Shown here: in pieces, positions 33,388-43,337 of the stretch
Numbering within the stretch: position 1 is the stretch's first letter
Layout: each line of letters starts with the position of its first letter
Assembly: GCF_022867795.2 (NCBI RefSeq)
Contig: NZ_CP107006.1
Span: 2,790,001 to 2,854,000, forward strand
Length of the DNA stretch: 64,000 nucleotides
From: Chitinophaga horti
GTDB lineage: Bacteria > Bacteroidota > Bacteroidia > Chitinophagales > Chitinophagaceae
Direction of reading: 5' to 3'
Translations under genes and position numbers: made by a program
The notes under the pieces: model-generated
Told to the model about the DNA's origin: nothing
Seen by the model: the letters and a program-made list of their open reading frames with translations, nothing else
The model's database searches: none

Positions 33388-35508
33388 ATGCGTTCATTTT
33401 TATTAGCAGGAGGGCTTATGCTGGCCCCTTCGACTGCGTTTTCCCAACAGGTGACCGACACCCTGAGTGAAGTGGAAGTAACCGGTAAAGCCAATGGTTA
33501 CCGGCAGCCTGTTTCGTCCGTAGGCACCCGTACCGACGCCCCTTTAATTGAAGTACCGCAATCGGCGCAGGTGTTAACACAACAACTGATCAGGGACAGG
33601 CAGGCATTTACGCTGAACGACATGGCACCAATGATGACGGGCGTGAAGGCTAACAACGGCATGGGGGCCTTTACCCTGCGTGGCTTTACGGGTTATAATC
33701 ATTTCGATGGCAGCTTTATCACTTATAATGGGATTCGTGGTAACCTGTACCAGTGGAGCCAGCAGCCCTTATTATATAACATTGAGAAGATAGAAGTGCT
33801 GCGTGGGCCGGCGTCTGCCATGTACAGCGAAGGCGTGCCGGGTGGGCTTATCAACTTCGTCACGCTCAAACCACAGGCGGCCAGACGCTTCGAGTTTGAC
33901 GCCAGTTACGGCAGCTGGAACTTTATGCGATTTTCTGCAGATGCGACGGGTGCAATCAGTAAAAAGAAAAAACTGATGTACCGACTCATCGCGGGCTACG
34001 ATCGCAGCAACAGTTTTCGCGACCAGCAGGAGCAGGAGAACTTCTTTATCGCTCCTTCCCTCGCCTATAGCTTCTCTCCTAAAACAGACCTGAACCTGGA
34101 GGTGAACTACGCGAAGCAAAAATCCGTGCACCAGTATGACCGTGGCACATTTATTAAACCATTGGCCGATGGTACGTACGACTTCGATTACTACCCTGAT
34201 CATTTAACGGTGCAAAGTCCGACCGACTTCGGGGATGTTGACAATACCTCCGCTACCCTTACCTTTAATCATAAAGTGAATGATCGCCTATCGTTCACGG
34301 TAGTAGAGCGTTACATCGACAACCGCCTGCACTTTGCAGATCATGGTGTGAGCGGCGCTATCCGTAACGATTCGATCAACCGCACTTATCAAATATGGGA
34401 TTACGCGCAGTTCAGCTGGCAAACCACCGCTTTCGTCGGCTATAAACTCAGTACCGGTCCGGTGAAACACCACTTCCTGGCGGGCATTGATTATAATAAT
34501 TTCGGCTGGACGAAAAACGATTACCGCAATTCGCCGAGTACGCGCATCTCCATCCTGAACCCGGATTACAGCAATGATATACCGGCGGCTAATCCAGCCG
34601 TGGATTATTATGACGACAACGAACAAACGAACCAGTTGTCAGGTGGCTACATCCAGGACCAGCTGAGCATCGGCGAGCGACTGAAAGTGCTGTTATCATT
34701 GCGATACGACGACTATTCACTTCGCCAAACGCCCCTCTCCGACCGTGACGATCTGCAGGGTGATACTTCCGACGCACATGCCTGGATGCCGCGTGTAGGC
34801 GTGGTATATATGGCAAAACCGAACATTGCATTCTATGGAAACTACAATAAGTCGTTCAACCCCCAGCGCTCCAATTCTGCAGGCTCCGGTGGCCCTTTCC
34901 CGCCACGTACGGCTACTCAGTTCGAGGTAGGTTATAAAGGGGATTTTTTTAAAGATGCTTTATCAACCATGGTATCAGTATACACCATCGAGTATAGCAA
35001 CATCCTGGCCGCCGACCCTACACCGGAGAACCCTAATAAACAAACCGTAGTGGACGGTACGCGCAGTAAGGGCTTTGAGCTGACCGTACAGGGTAACATC
35101 AAAGACCTGTGCATCATTACAGGTTATGCGTATAACGACCACCGGTTGCTGTCGGACAATACGATTGGTAAAAAAGGCTTCCGTTATGCGAATGCGCCTA
35201 AACATATTGCCAACGCGTGGGTGAAATACAACTTCTCCACCACCCGTCTGAAAGGCCTGGGCATTGGCGTTGGCGGACGTTACGTGAGCGACCAGGTGGG
35301 CAACCTGGCTACGCAAAATTTCGTCATTCCCGAATCGTTTGTATTGGATGCTGCAGCGAACTATCGCATCGGGCGTTTTAATATTCAATGTAACGTGAAC
35401 AACCTCACGAACGCGCGTTATTTCAACGGCGGCGTATCACGCGTAACCATTGCATCACTGGGTAACCCGATCAATTTCAGGGCGGGTATTAACTATACAA
35501 TTAACTAA
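33388..35508 (+). CDS. TonB-dependent siderophore receptor
   Basis: A 706-residue outer-membrane receptor with a signal peptide ending TAFSQ, a TonB-box-like stretch (TLSEVEVTGKA) and a plug (PLIEVPQSAQVLTQQLIRDR, FTLRGFTGYNHFDGSFITYN, IEKIEVLRGPASAMYSEGVP, GGLINFVTLKP). The barrel has ERLKVLLSLRYDDYSLRQTP, ATQFEVGYKGDFF and the closing motif NNLTNARYFNGG. The VPQS motif and VLRGPASAMYG-like sequence are those of ferric-siderophore receptors (FhuA/FecA class). It has no STN domain, so it does not signal through FecR. The DUF4198 gene follows after 6 bp. Confidence 0.93.
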   Translation: MRSFLLAGGLMLAPSTAFSQQVTDTLSEVEVTGKANGYRQPVSSVGTRTDAPLIEVPQSAQVLTQQLIRDRQAFTLNDMAPMMTGVKANNGMGAFTLRGFTGYNHFDGSFITYNGIRGNLYQWSQQPLLYNIEKIEVLRGPASAMYSEGVPGGLINFVTLKPQAARRFEFDASYGSWNFMRFSADATGAISKKKKLMYRLIAGYDRSNSFRDQQEQENFFIAPSLAYSFSPKTDLNLEVNYAKQKSVHQYDRGTFIKPLADGTYDFDYYPDHLTVQSPTDFGDVDNTSATLTFNHKVNDRLSFTVVERYIDNRLHFADHGVSGAIRNDSINRTYQIWDYAQFSWQTTAFVGYKLSTGPVKHHFLAGIDYNNFGWTKNDYRNSPSTRISILNPDYSNDIPAANPAVDYYDDNEQTNQLSGGYIQDQLSIGERLKVLLSLRYDDYSLRQTPLSDRDDLQGDTSDAHAWMPRVGVVYMAKPNIAFYGNYNKSFNPQRSNSAGSGGPFPPRTATQFEVGYKGDFFKDALSTMVSVYTIEYSNILAADPTPENPNKQTVVDGTRSKGFELTVQGNIKDLCIITGYAYNDHRLLSDNTIGKKGFRYANAPKHIANAWVKYNFSTTRLKGLGIGVGGRYVSDQVGNLATQNFVIPESFVLDAAANYRIGRFNIQCNVNNLTNARYFNGGVSRVTIASLGNPINFRAGINYTIN

Positions 35509-35514
35509 ACGTAT

Positions 35515-36315
35515 ATGATAAAGAAACTATTCCTGCTCACTGCGGTGATCTGTGTGAGCCTGGCGGCGCTGGCCCACGAGTTCTGGCTACAGCCTTTAAA
35601 ATTCTGGCTGAAGAAAAACGAGGCTACGAACATCAGCATCCTGGTAGGAGAAGATTATAAAGGAGAGAAATCGGACTGGTCCAAATACAAGATCCAGCAA
35701 CTGAAACATTACTCCGCGGAGGGTGCCGAAGATTATACGGCGCATCTGTCAGCCGCCGATAAATCCATTATCGAAGCGAAATTTGCCAAAGCAGGCAACC
35801 ACCTTATCGCCTTCAACAACTCCAACAAGTTTATCGAGCTGGAAGCGGAGAAGTTTAACGAATACCTGGAAACAGAAGGTTTGGGCTACATTGCCGAACT
35901 GCGTAAATCGCAGCAGAACGCTGACAAGCCGGGCCGCGAGTTTTACCAGCGTTGCGTAAAAACCTTGTTTAAAGTAGGTGGCAAAAACGATAGCACCTTT
36001 GCTGTCAACACCGGCATGCGACTGGAACTGATTCCGCGTCAGAACCCTTACACCATGAAGAACGGCGACCAGATGACCATGCAGGTACTGTTCGACAATC
36101 AGCCAGTGAAAGGCGCACTGGTGTTAGCATGGAACGTGGTAGATGAAAAAACGTCGGTGACCAGGCATACGACCAACGAAGCCGGCGAGGTTATGTTCCC
36201 GGTTACACTAAAAGGTCGCTGGATGATCAGCAGTGTGCACATGACGCCTTACACAGCGAGCACCGAAGCTGACTGGCAAAGCTACTGGGGCAGTTATACG
36301 TTTGGATATTATTAG
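35515..36315 (+). CDS. DUF4198 periplasmic protein
   Basis: A 266-residue exported protein. After signal cleavage (SLAALA) the mature part begins HEFWLQPLKFWLKKNEATNI, with the N-terminal His typical of this family, where it can bind metal. C-terminal strands (DQMTMQVLFDNQPVKGALVL, ...TTNEAGEVMFPVTLKGRWMI) form an Ig-like/transthyretin-type module. DUF4198 proteins accompany TonB receptors and metal uptake systems. Here it is 6 bp behind the siderophore receptor gene, in one operon ended by a terminator at 36318-36353. Confidence 0.9.
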   Translation: MIKKLFLLTAVICVSLAALAHEFWLQPLKFWLKKNEATNISILVGEDYKGEKSDWSKYKIQQLKHYSAEGAEDYTAHLSAADKSIIEAKFAKAGNHLIAFNNSNKFIELEAEKFNEYLETEGLGYIAELRKSQQNADKPGREFYQRCVKTLFKVGGKNDSTFAVNTGMRLELIPRQNPYTMKNGDQMTMQVLFDNQPVKGALVLAWNVVDEKTSVTRHTTNEAGEVMFPVTLKGRWMISSVHMTPYTASTEADWQSYWGSYTFGYY

Positions 36316-36317
36316 GA

Positions 36318-36353
36318 GAGAAGCCGGTGGTCTTAAGCTGCCGGCTTCTCTCT
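36318..36353 (+). terminator. Rho-independent terminator
   Basis: GAGAAGCCGG pairs with CCGGCTTCTC, followed by TCTTT, directly after the DUF4198 stop. Confidence 0.85.
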
Positions 36354-36373
36354 TTCAGTTGGCAAGTAACCTA

Positions 36374-36793
36374 TTACATTTCACAGCTCCCCGACGCGAT
36401 CATGCGCGCCAGTTGCCTCACATCATTCCTGATTTCCCTGGGCGTACCACCTTTTTTAAGAACGGGCACCATGGCGCTGGATAACAACTGTGGTTCTGCA
36501 GTGGTATAAATCACAACAGGCGTTTTACCGAAGCTTTCAATATTCCGGATCAGTCGCGTGGCCTCCATCCCGTTCATAGTGGGAAGGTTGAAGTCCATCA
36601 GGATGAGGCAGGGCGACAATCCTGACATGGCAGAACTCACCAGCCAGGCCATGGCGATTTCGCTGTTCCTGGCATGTACTACTTCGTAAGGTAATTCCAA
36701 TTGTCCGACCGCCTGCCGCAGCAGGTATAAATCATCTTCATCGTCCTCGACGTACAGGACTACAGGATTGTGCTTAGTTAACTTAGTTTTCAT
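36374..36793 (-). CDS. Single-domain response regulator
   Basis: A 139-residue receiver domain with the acidic pair in VLYVEDDEDDLYLL, the phosphoacceptor Asp 67 in LILMDFNLPTMNGMEATRLI, a Thr in VVIYTTAE and the Lys in VLKKGGTP. It has no output domain, so it acts like the Rcp1-type small receivers that relay phosphate or bind a partner. No histidine kinase is adjacent. The receiver is transcribed away from the DinB relic. Confidence 0.92.
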   Translation of the reverse strand: MKTKLTKHNPVVLYVEDDEDDLYLLRQAVGQLELPYEVVHARNSEIAMAWLVSSAMSGLSPCLILMDFNLPTMNGMEATRLIRNIESFGKTPVVIYTTAEPQLLSSAMVPVLKKGGTPREIRNDVRQLARMIASGSCEM

Positions 36794-36957
36794 ATGACGG
36801 GGGTTTTAACGGTGATCGAATATAGAAAGGGATTTGCGTTCTACGTAGCATACTCTGGCATTAGAAAAGAACATATTTACGTAACACCCCCGACTATGGC
36901 TGTTTTACGACAGCCTTTCTTTTGTTAAGCGGCCGTTAATGAAGTATATTGAGTAAG

Positions 36958-37235
36958 ATGAGCCTACATTATCTACAGCAATTTTGCCATACCATCGACC
37001 GATGGACCGGTTTTTTGCCGGGTTATAGCCTGGAGCAGCTTTGCCAGCGGCCACACCCGGGTAGCTGGTCGTCAGGACAAGTGTACCTTCATCTGATACA
37101 GGACACCCGGTTTTTTGTGGAGCAAATGGAAGCAGCGCTCGCGGCCTCCCCGATGAAACATTAGCCATGCGACAAGAAGCGGCTCCGATGTTTGCGGCCA
37201 ACGCCGCGCAAATCAAATTCTTCTCCGATTCCTGA
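36958..37235 (+). pseudogene. DinB-like gene, frameshifted and truncated
   Basis: The ATG at 36958 opens MSLHYLQQFCHTIDRWTGFL, then PGYSLEQLCQRPHPGSWSSG, QVYLHLIQDTRFFVEQMEAA, stopping at 37162-37164. This is the N-terminal part of a DinB-superfamily four-helix bundle, with one expected metal-ligand His in YLHLIQDT. In another frame, RQEAAPMFAANAAQIKFFSD continues the family pattern to a stop at 37233-37235. The remaining two helices, with the other histidines, are missing. The gene is inactive. Confidence 0.6.
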
Positions 37236-37353
37236 CGGTGTGTATGACCTGTTCCGCCCGGTGCTGTACTGGGCGCGCCGCCCATCAACCCGATACCATT
37301 AACCATAATTTGATGCAAGCTATTTTAATTGAATATTACCTATCTTCGCCCAC

Positions 37354-37752
37354 GTGAAAAAGTGGCTGTCACTGATATTACTTCTGGTGTACACGATCTC
37401 CGGTACAGGTTTGCGGGAGCTCGTGAAAGTGCCTGTGCTGGTGCAACACTATAACGAACACCTGCAGCTCAACCAGCAGCTTACCTTTTCGCAATTCATC
37501 GTAGATCACTATAATTGCATCCCACACACCGACAACGACGAGGATCGTGACAACCAGCTGCCTTTTAAGCGGGTTAACACAAACGTAATGTTTAGCCCGG
37601 TACTGCCCGCCTCCGGTATGCAGGCACTGAAGAAACCGGTAGCCCCCCTCGCTGTTGACGAACAGTTTCCGCACAATGACCACCTGCTACCGAATGATAA
37701 TGTCAGCAAGATCTGGCAGCCTCCGAAATCCGGCGTTATCCTTATTGCTTAG
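37354..37752 (+). CDS. Small exported protein heading the metal efflux operon
   Basis: A 132-residue protein starting with GTG at 37354. A signal-like N-terminus (MKKWLSLILLLVYTISGTGL) precedes a polar mature part with VQHYNEHLQLNQQLTFSQFI, VDHYNCIPHTDNDEDRDNQL, rich in His and acidic residues. Similar short genes directly precede CusA/CzcA-type pumps in Bacteroidota, and here the pump gene follows within 65 bp. The His/Asp-rich part could bind metal in the periplasm; that is inference. Confidence 0.75.
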   Translation: MKKWLSLILLLVYTISGTGLRELVKVPVLVQHYNEHLQLNQQLTFSQFIVDHYNCIPHTDNDEDRDNQLPFKRVNTNVMFSPVLPASGMQALKKPVAPLAVDEQFPHNDHLLPNDNVSKIWQPPKSGVILIA

Positions 37753-37814
37753 GGCATAGCCAAACATTTGGTGTGTCCTTACACCATTTCCGGATTGATT
37801 TTAAATCAAGTTTC

Positions 37815-40800
37815 ATGTTGAATCGAATTATCGGGTTTTCCGTAAGGAATAAACTCGTCGTGGCGTTATTTACTATCGCCTTAATCATCTATGGCGTTTT
37901 CGAATTATTTAAGCTACCGGTCGATGCCGTACCGGATATTACCAACAACCAGGTGCAGATCATTACTGTTGCTTCCTCCTACGGCGCTACGGATATTGAG
38001 CGACTAGTGACCTTTCCGATAGAACAGGCCAGCAGCAACATTTCCGGCATTACGGAAATACGCAGTTACAGCAGGTTTGGTTTATCGCTCGTGACCCTCG
38101 TATTCGACGATGCGGTGGACATTTACTGGGCACGGCAACAAGTTTCCGAACGCCTCGCCGTCATACAGGAGTCGATCCCCAACGGCATCGGCAAACCTGA
38201 AATGGGACCTATTTCCACCGGGCTCGGCGAAATTTATCAGTATGTCGTAAAGGCCAAACCAGGCTACGAAAGCAATTACGATATTACGGAGCTGCGTACT
38301 ATCCAGGACTGGATCGTGCGCAGGCAATTACTGGGCGTACGGGGCGTGGCGGAAGTGAGCAGTTTTGGCGGCAAGCTGAAACAGTACCATGTGGCCATTC
38401 ATCCTGGTAAACTACAATCACAGGGCGTTACCATCACCGATGTGTTTCATGCATTGGAGGCGAACAATGAGAATACCGGCGGTTCTTATATAGAGAAGCA
38501 GGCCACCGTACTATATATCCGCAGTGAAGGATTGATCGGTAACAAGGAAGATATTGAGAACATCGTGCTGAAAAACAGCAGTAACGGCGCTCCCCTGCTC
38601 ATCCGCGATGTGGCCGATGTAACCATCGGAGCCGCTACACGCTACGGGGCACTTACTTACAACAGCCAGGGCGAAGTGTCGGGCGCGATCGTAATGATGC
38701 TGAAAGGCGCAAATAGTAACGTGGTGATCGAAAACATCAAACAAAAGATTGCCGACATACAGCGAACATTACCGGAAGGTGTTGTCATAGAGCCCTTCCT
38801 CGACCGAACGAACATGGTAACCAACGCCATTCATACCGTGGAAACAAACCTGATGGAAGGTGCGCTCATCGTGGTATTTGTGCTGGTGATATTCCTCGGC
38901 AACCTGCGCGCGGGCTTGCTCGTGGCCTCCGTTATTCCGCTGTCGATGCTGTTTGCGGTAATCATGATGAACCTGTTTGGCGTGAGTGGCAACCTGATGA
39001 GCCTTGGCGCGCTGGACTTCGGGCTGATCGTGGATGGAGCGGTGATTATTGTTGAGGCGGTAATGCATCAGCTAAGCCACCATAAGCAACTCGCACTCAG
39101 CCGGCCCGACATGGACCGCGAAGTGAAAGCCGCTTCCACTAAAATGATGAACAGCGCGGTATTCGGGCAAATCATCATCCTGATGGTTTACCTGCCCATT
39201 TTCAGCCTCCAGGGTATTGAGGGCAGGATGTTCCGCCCGATGGCGCAGACCGTCGCATTCGCGCTGCTGGGGGCGTTTATATTGTCGTTGACGTACATCC
39301 CGATGATGAGTGCTGTGGTATTGAGCCGCAAGGTTAAAACCACGGCCAACCTGTCTGACCGCATCATGTCGCGGATAGAGGTACGATACCAGTGGTTGCT
39401 GGCGCATGTGCTGCGTATCCCTAAAACAATCATCGCATCTGTTATACTGCTATTTGCCGTTTCGGTATTTATATTGACCCGTATGGGCGGCGAGTTTATT
39501 CCTTCCATTGAAGAAGGCGACTTTGCCGTAGAAACGCGGGTGTTATCCGGCAGCAACCTGAATACCACGATCGAACACGTGCAGAAAGTAGCCGGCATCC
39601 TGAAGCAACGCTTCCCGGAGGTGATCAATATCGTCACCAAGATCGGTAGCAGTGAAGTGCCGACAGAGCCGCTGCCAATGGACATGGGCGATATGATCAT
39701 CAACCTGAAACCGAAATCGGAGTGGGTATCTGCAACATCGTTCGACGAGCTGGCGGACAAGATGAGCGAAGCGGCGTCGGAAGTACCGGGCGTTACGACC
39801 AGCTTCCAGTTCCCGGTGCAGATGCGTTTCAATGAGTTGATGACCGGTGCGCGGCAGGATGTGGTGTGTAAGATATTCGGGGAAGACTTCGATACACTGG
39901 GCGTTTACGCCAAACAACTCGGCAACATCGTGAAGGCCGTTCCGGGTGCTACGGAGCTGTACGTGGAACAGATCACCGGTACCCAACAGATCGTCATCAA
40001 ATACGATCGTGCGGCCCTCGCGCAATATGGCCTCAATATATCCGATATCAACCGTAATGTGAACGCCGCTTTTGCCGGACAAAGCACCGGGTTGGTGTTT
40101 GAGGGCGAGAAACGTTTCGACCTGGTGGTGCGCTTGCAGAACGAGCAGCGTACCGACATACGCGACGTACAAAACCTGCTGATCCCCACACCGGCAGGCA
40201 CACAGATACCACTGCAGCAGGTGGCTGCAGTAGAACTGGTGGACAGTCCCAGCCAGATACAACGTGAAGACACCCGCAGGCGCATATTGGTGGGCTTTAA
40301 CGTAAGCGGCCGCGATGTGGAGAGCATCGTAAAAGAGTTACAGCAAAAAGTAGCGGCCTCCATCAAATTGCCGGCGGGTTACGCCATCAGCTACGGCGGT
40401 TCCTTCGAGAACCTGAATGAAGCGAAAGCAAGACTATCCGTCGCCGTACCAGTATCGCTTGTCATGATCTTCCTGCTGCTGTATTTCGCATTTAATTCGG
40501 TGAAATACGGCCTGCTCATTTATACCGCCATTCCCCTTTCCGCCATTGGCGGGATATTTTTGCTCGCCCTTCGCGGCATGCCTTTCAGCATCAGCGCTGG
40601 CGTGGGTTTCATCGCCCTCTTCGGAATTGCTGTATTGAACGGCATTGTGCTCGTGGCAGAATTTAACAGTATTAAAAAATCAGGAGAAACAGATATGAAG
40701 AAAATTGTGACACAAGGTACCATTACGCGGCTCCGTCCCGTATTGATGACCGCATTTGTGGCTTCACTTGGCTTTTTACCGATGGCCCTCAGTAATGGTG

Positions 40801-42128
40801 CGGGAGCCGCTGTGCAACGACCGCTGGCGACCGTGGTAATAGGCGGATTGATGATCGCTACATTACTTACATTATTCGTGTTGCCTGTACTTTATATGAC
40901 CTTCGAAAAACGGGGCATTAAAGCGCCGAAGCAGGTGATCCTTGGCTGCCTGCTCCTCCTCACCTGCCTGCCATCCATGGCGCAGGAACGCATCAGTATG
41001 CACGATGCGTTGGACAGCGCAGTGGCAAACAACCTGCTGGTACAAAACCGCAGACTGCGCGCCCAGCAAGCGCGGGAGCTGATCAAGTCAGGTACTGATC
41101 TGCCCAAAACAACCGTAGGCGCAGAATACGGGATGTTCAACAGTCCGTTTACAGACGATCGGCTTACCGTGACGCAAAGCTTTAGCATGCCCGGCGTATA
41201 CATGCGACAAAGCAGGCAATTAAGCGAGATATGGAAGTCGGCGTTGCTGGAAATTGACATCAAAGAAGCGGAAGTACGCAAGTTAACAACGGGTGTTTTT
41301 TATGAATTGATCCTGGTGCGGGAAAAGGAAAACCTCTTGTCCCGCATGGATTCGAGCTACAGCGCTTTTCTGCGGACAGCTGCGCTGCGATTAAAAGCCG
41401 GAGAAAGTAACATGCTCGAAAAAGCAAGTGCGCAAAATCAACTCATCCAGCTGAGGGTACTGCTGAAAAGTCTGCAACAGGAGAAGAGCCTGCTGCGCCA
41501 GCAATTTATGCTGCTGCTGAACACAAAACAGCTGCGGGAACCCGAGGCAGCTTCAATTAAACTGGAAGCGCCCCTGCCGGATAGCACGCAGCTCGCAGCA
41601 CATCCATCCGTCAAGTGGCAGCAACAATTAGAAAAAGCGGCTGATGCAGCGGTTCGCGTTGAGCGTTCACGCCTTTTGCCGGAGTTCAGTGCAGGTTATA
41701 ATAACCTGAGCATTCGCGATGGCGTTAATTACGGGCGGGGCGACCGGTTTCAGTCCTTTCAATTGGGTGTTGACATCCCGATATTCACCGGCTGGCAGAA
41801 GGCGAAGATACGATCTGCCGAAGCGGCGCTGAGCGTAGCCCGTAATGAAACCGAATACCGCACAAAGGCCCTGGAAGCTGAGTACATCGCCGCCAGGAGC
41901 CAGGTAACGCAGTACAACAGCATCGTGAACGACTTCGAACGCGAGGCCTTACGCAACGCACAGGATATCACCGCCACGTTAAACAAACAACTGGAAGGCG
42001 GCGAAATCAACTACCTGGAGTGGACGATACTCAACCAGCAATCCCTCAGCACACAGCTCGACTATCTCGAAGCCGTGCGCAACCTGAATAACAGCATCAA
42101 TCATCTGAATTACCTATTAGCGAAATAA
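37815..42128 (+). CDS. CusA/CzcA heavy-metal RND pump fused to TolC-type channel
   Basis: The ATG at 37815 (MLNRIIGFSVRNKLVVALF) matches the family start and gives 1437 residues. Residues ~1-1030 are a full RND pump: the first periplasmic loop VDAVPDITNNQVQIITVASS, and the HME-type motif ALDFGLIVDGAVIIVEA in the fourth helix. Residues ~1045-1437 are an outer-membrane-factor (TolC/CusC) helical domain (ISMHDALDSAVANNLLVQNR, FQSFQLGVDIPIFTGWQKAK). Both parts of the efflux system are thus in one chain, a form known in Bacteroidota. At the junction, CLLLLTCLPSMAQ looks like an internal signal peptide. The adaptor gene follows 1 bp later. Confidence 0.93.
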   Translation: MLNRIIGFSVRNKLVVALFTIALIIYGVFELFKLPVDAVPDITNNQVQIITVASSYGATDIERLVTFPIEQASSNISGITEIRSYSRFGLSLVTLVFDDAVDIYWARQQVSERLAVIQESIPNGIGKPEMGPISTGLGEIYQYVVKAKPGYESNYDITELRTIQDWIVRRQLLGVRGVAEVSSFGGKLKQYHVAIHPGKLQSQGVTITDVFHALEANNENTGGSYIEKQATVLYIRSEGLIGNKEDIENIVLKNSSNGAPLLIRDVADVTIGAATRYGALTYNSQGEVSGAIVMMLKGANSNVVIENIKQKIADIQRTLPEGVVIEPFLDRTNMVTNAIHTVETNLMEGALIVVFVLVIFLGNLRAGLLVASVIPLSMLFAVIMMNLFGVSGNLMSLGALDFGLIVDGAVIIVEAVMHQLSHHKQLALSRPDMDREVKAASTKMMNSAVFGQIIILMVYLPIFSLQGIEGRMFRPMAQTVAFALLGAFILSLTYIPMMSAVVLSRKVKTTANLSDRIMSRIEVRYQWLLAHVLRIPKTIIASVILLFAVSVFILTRMGGEFIPSIEEGDFAVETRVLSGSNLNTTIEHVQKVAGILKQRFPEVINIVTKIGSSEVPTEPLPMDMGDMIINLKPKSEWVSATSFDELADKMSEAASEVPGVTTSFQFPVQMRFNELMTGARQDVVCKIFGEDFDTLGVYAKQLGNIVKAVPGATELYVEQITGTQQIVIKYDRAALAQYGLNISDINRNVNAAFAGQSTGLVFEGEKRFDLVVRLQNEQRTDIRDVQNLLIPTPAGTQIPLQQVAAVELVDSPSQIQREDTRRRILVGFNVSGRDVESIVKELQQKVAASIKLPAGYAISYGGSFENLNEAKARLSVAVPVSLVMIFLLLYFAFNSVKYGLLIYTAIPLSAIGGIFLLALRGMPFSISAGVGFIALFGIAVLNGIVLVAEFNSIKKSGETDMKKIVTQGTITRLRPVLMTAFVASLGFLPMALSNGAGAAVQRPLATVVIGGLMIATLLTLFVLPVLYMTFEKRGIKAPKQVILGCLLLLTCLPSMAQERISMHDALDSAVANNLLVQNRRLRAQQARELIKSGTDLPKTTVGAEYGMFNSPFTDDRLTVTQSFSMPGVYMRQSRQLSEIWKSALLEIDIKEAEVRKLTTGVFYELILVREKENLLSRMDSSYSAFLRTAALRLKAGESNMLEKASAQNQLIQLRVLLKSLQQEKSLLRQQFMLLLNTKQLREPEAASIKLEAPLPDSTQLAAHPSVKWQQQLEKAADAAVRVERSRLLPEFSAGYNNLSIRDGVNYGRGDRFQSFQLGVDIPIFTGWQKAKIRSAEAALSVARNETEYRTKALEAEYIAARSQVTQYNSIVNDFEREALRNAQDITATLNKQLEGGEINYLEWTILNQQSLSTQLDYLEAVRNLNNSINHLNYLLAK

Positions 42129-42129
42129 T

Positions 42130-43257
42130 ATGAACAGCAGGAATCTATTCTACATAGCAAGCATTTTCCTCTTTGGCTGCGGCAACCCGGTGCAGGAGCC
42201 GGTGGCAGAAACGCCCGTAGCGGCCAGTGCGGACGTGGTGACTTTGAGCGCCGGGCAGTTGAAGAACATCCATCTAAAAACCGACACTTTACGCCGGCAG
42301 AATATAAGCGGCATATTGCGGCTGAGCGGACAGGTAGACGTGCCCCCGCAAAACCTCGTATCCGTCAGCATACCGTTGGGCGGTTACCTGAAAAGCACCG
42401 ACATGTTACCCGGAACCCATGTGCGCAAAGGCCAGCTGCTGGCCGTCATGGAAGACCCGCAATACATCCAGCTGCAGCAAGACTACCTCACCACCCGCAA
42501 CAAACTAAATTACGCAGGCAGGGAATACGAACGCCAGAAAGAATTGAACAGCAGCAAAGCCGCCAGCGACAAGGTGATGCAACAAGCAGAAAGCGAATAT
42601 CGCAACCTCAGCATCGAAAGCAAAGCACTCGCCGCTAAACTCAGCCTGCTCGGCATCAACGCCGACCGCCTGACCGAAAACAACATTTCCCGCACCATCA
42701 ACATTCACTCTCCCATCACAGGGTACATCAACAAAGTGAATGTGAACATCGGCAAATACGTAACACCATCCGACGTGATCTTCGAGCTCGTGAACCCGGT
42801 GGATATTCACCTAAACCTGACCGTGTACGAGAAAGACCTTGACAAACTGTCGATCGGCCAGCAGGTAAGCGTTTACACCAATGCTAAGCCCGATCAGCGT
42901 TACGACACGAAGATCATCCTCATCAGCCACTCTTTAAACGAGAACCGTAGCGCAGAAGTACACTGCCATTTCGAGCAGTATGATAAAAGCCTTGTACCCG
43001 GCATGTATATGAATGCTGAAGTACGGTTACAGGACAATCAGGAAACCGTGCTACCGGAGGTGGCCATCGTGAATTTTGAAAGTAAAGATTACGTGTTTGT
43101 GGAAGAAGCGGAACGTACCTACCGGATGGTGGCCGTGCAGAAAGGGCAGACGGATAATGGGGTTACTGTCGTTCCCGCAGCGGGGTTGACCGGACGGAGG
43201 ATTGTGACGGAAGGGGCGTATTCGTTGTTGATGCAGTTGAAGAATACGGGGGAGTGA
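42130..43257 (+). CDS. CusB-type periplasmic adaptor lipoprotein
   Basis: A 375-residue membrane-fusion protein with a lipoprotein signal (lipobox FLFGC, Cys 17). It has the barrel-sandwich halves (ISGILRLSGQVDVPPQNLVS, IPLGGYLKSTDMLPGTHVRK, GQLLAVMEDPQYIQLQQDYL), a helical hairpin (YERQKELNSSKAASDKVMQQ) and beta domains (NIHSPITGYINKVNVNIGKY). It links the pump part of the fused CusA-TolC protein to its channel. It starts 1 bp after the pump stop, so the two are translationally linked. Confidence 0.93.
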   Translation: MNSRNLFYIASIFLFGCGNPVQEPVAETPVAASADVVTLSAGQLKNIHLKTDTLRRQNISGILRLSGQVDVPPQNLVSVSIPLGGYLKSTDMLPGTHVRKGQLLAVMEDPQYIQLQQDYLTTRNKLNYAGREYERQKELNSSKAASDKVMQQAESEYRNLSIESKALAAKLSLLGINADRLTENNISRTINIHSPITGYINKVNVNIGKYVTPSDVIFELVNPVDIHLNLTVYEKDLDKLSIGQQVSVYTNAKPDQRYDTKIILISHSLNENRSAEVHCHFEQYDKSLVPGMYMNAEVRLQDNQETVLPEVAIVNFESKDYVFVEEAERTYRMVAVQKGQTDNGVTVVPAAGLTGRRIVTEGAYSLLMQLKNTGE

Positions 43258-43270
43258 TAATTTAATACAT

Positions 43271-43301
43271 CGTCCTGCAATGAGTGAGTTATTGCAGGAC
43301 G
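43271..43301. terminator. Hairpin between convergent genes
   Basis: CGTCCTGCAAT and ATTGCAGGACG pair perfectly (11 bp) around a 9-base loop. It ends the efflux operon. The U-tract is weak (GTGTTGTCT). Confidence 0.65.
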
Positions 43302-43337
43302 GTGTTGTCTAATAGGAAGGGGTAATACAAGCGGGAA

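Noticed and set aside
39543..40262. 239-residue leftward open frame opposite the metal pump gene
   Set aside because: Antisense shadow; composition and lack of any family pattern do not support a gene.
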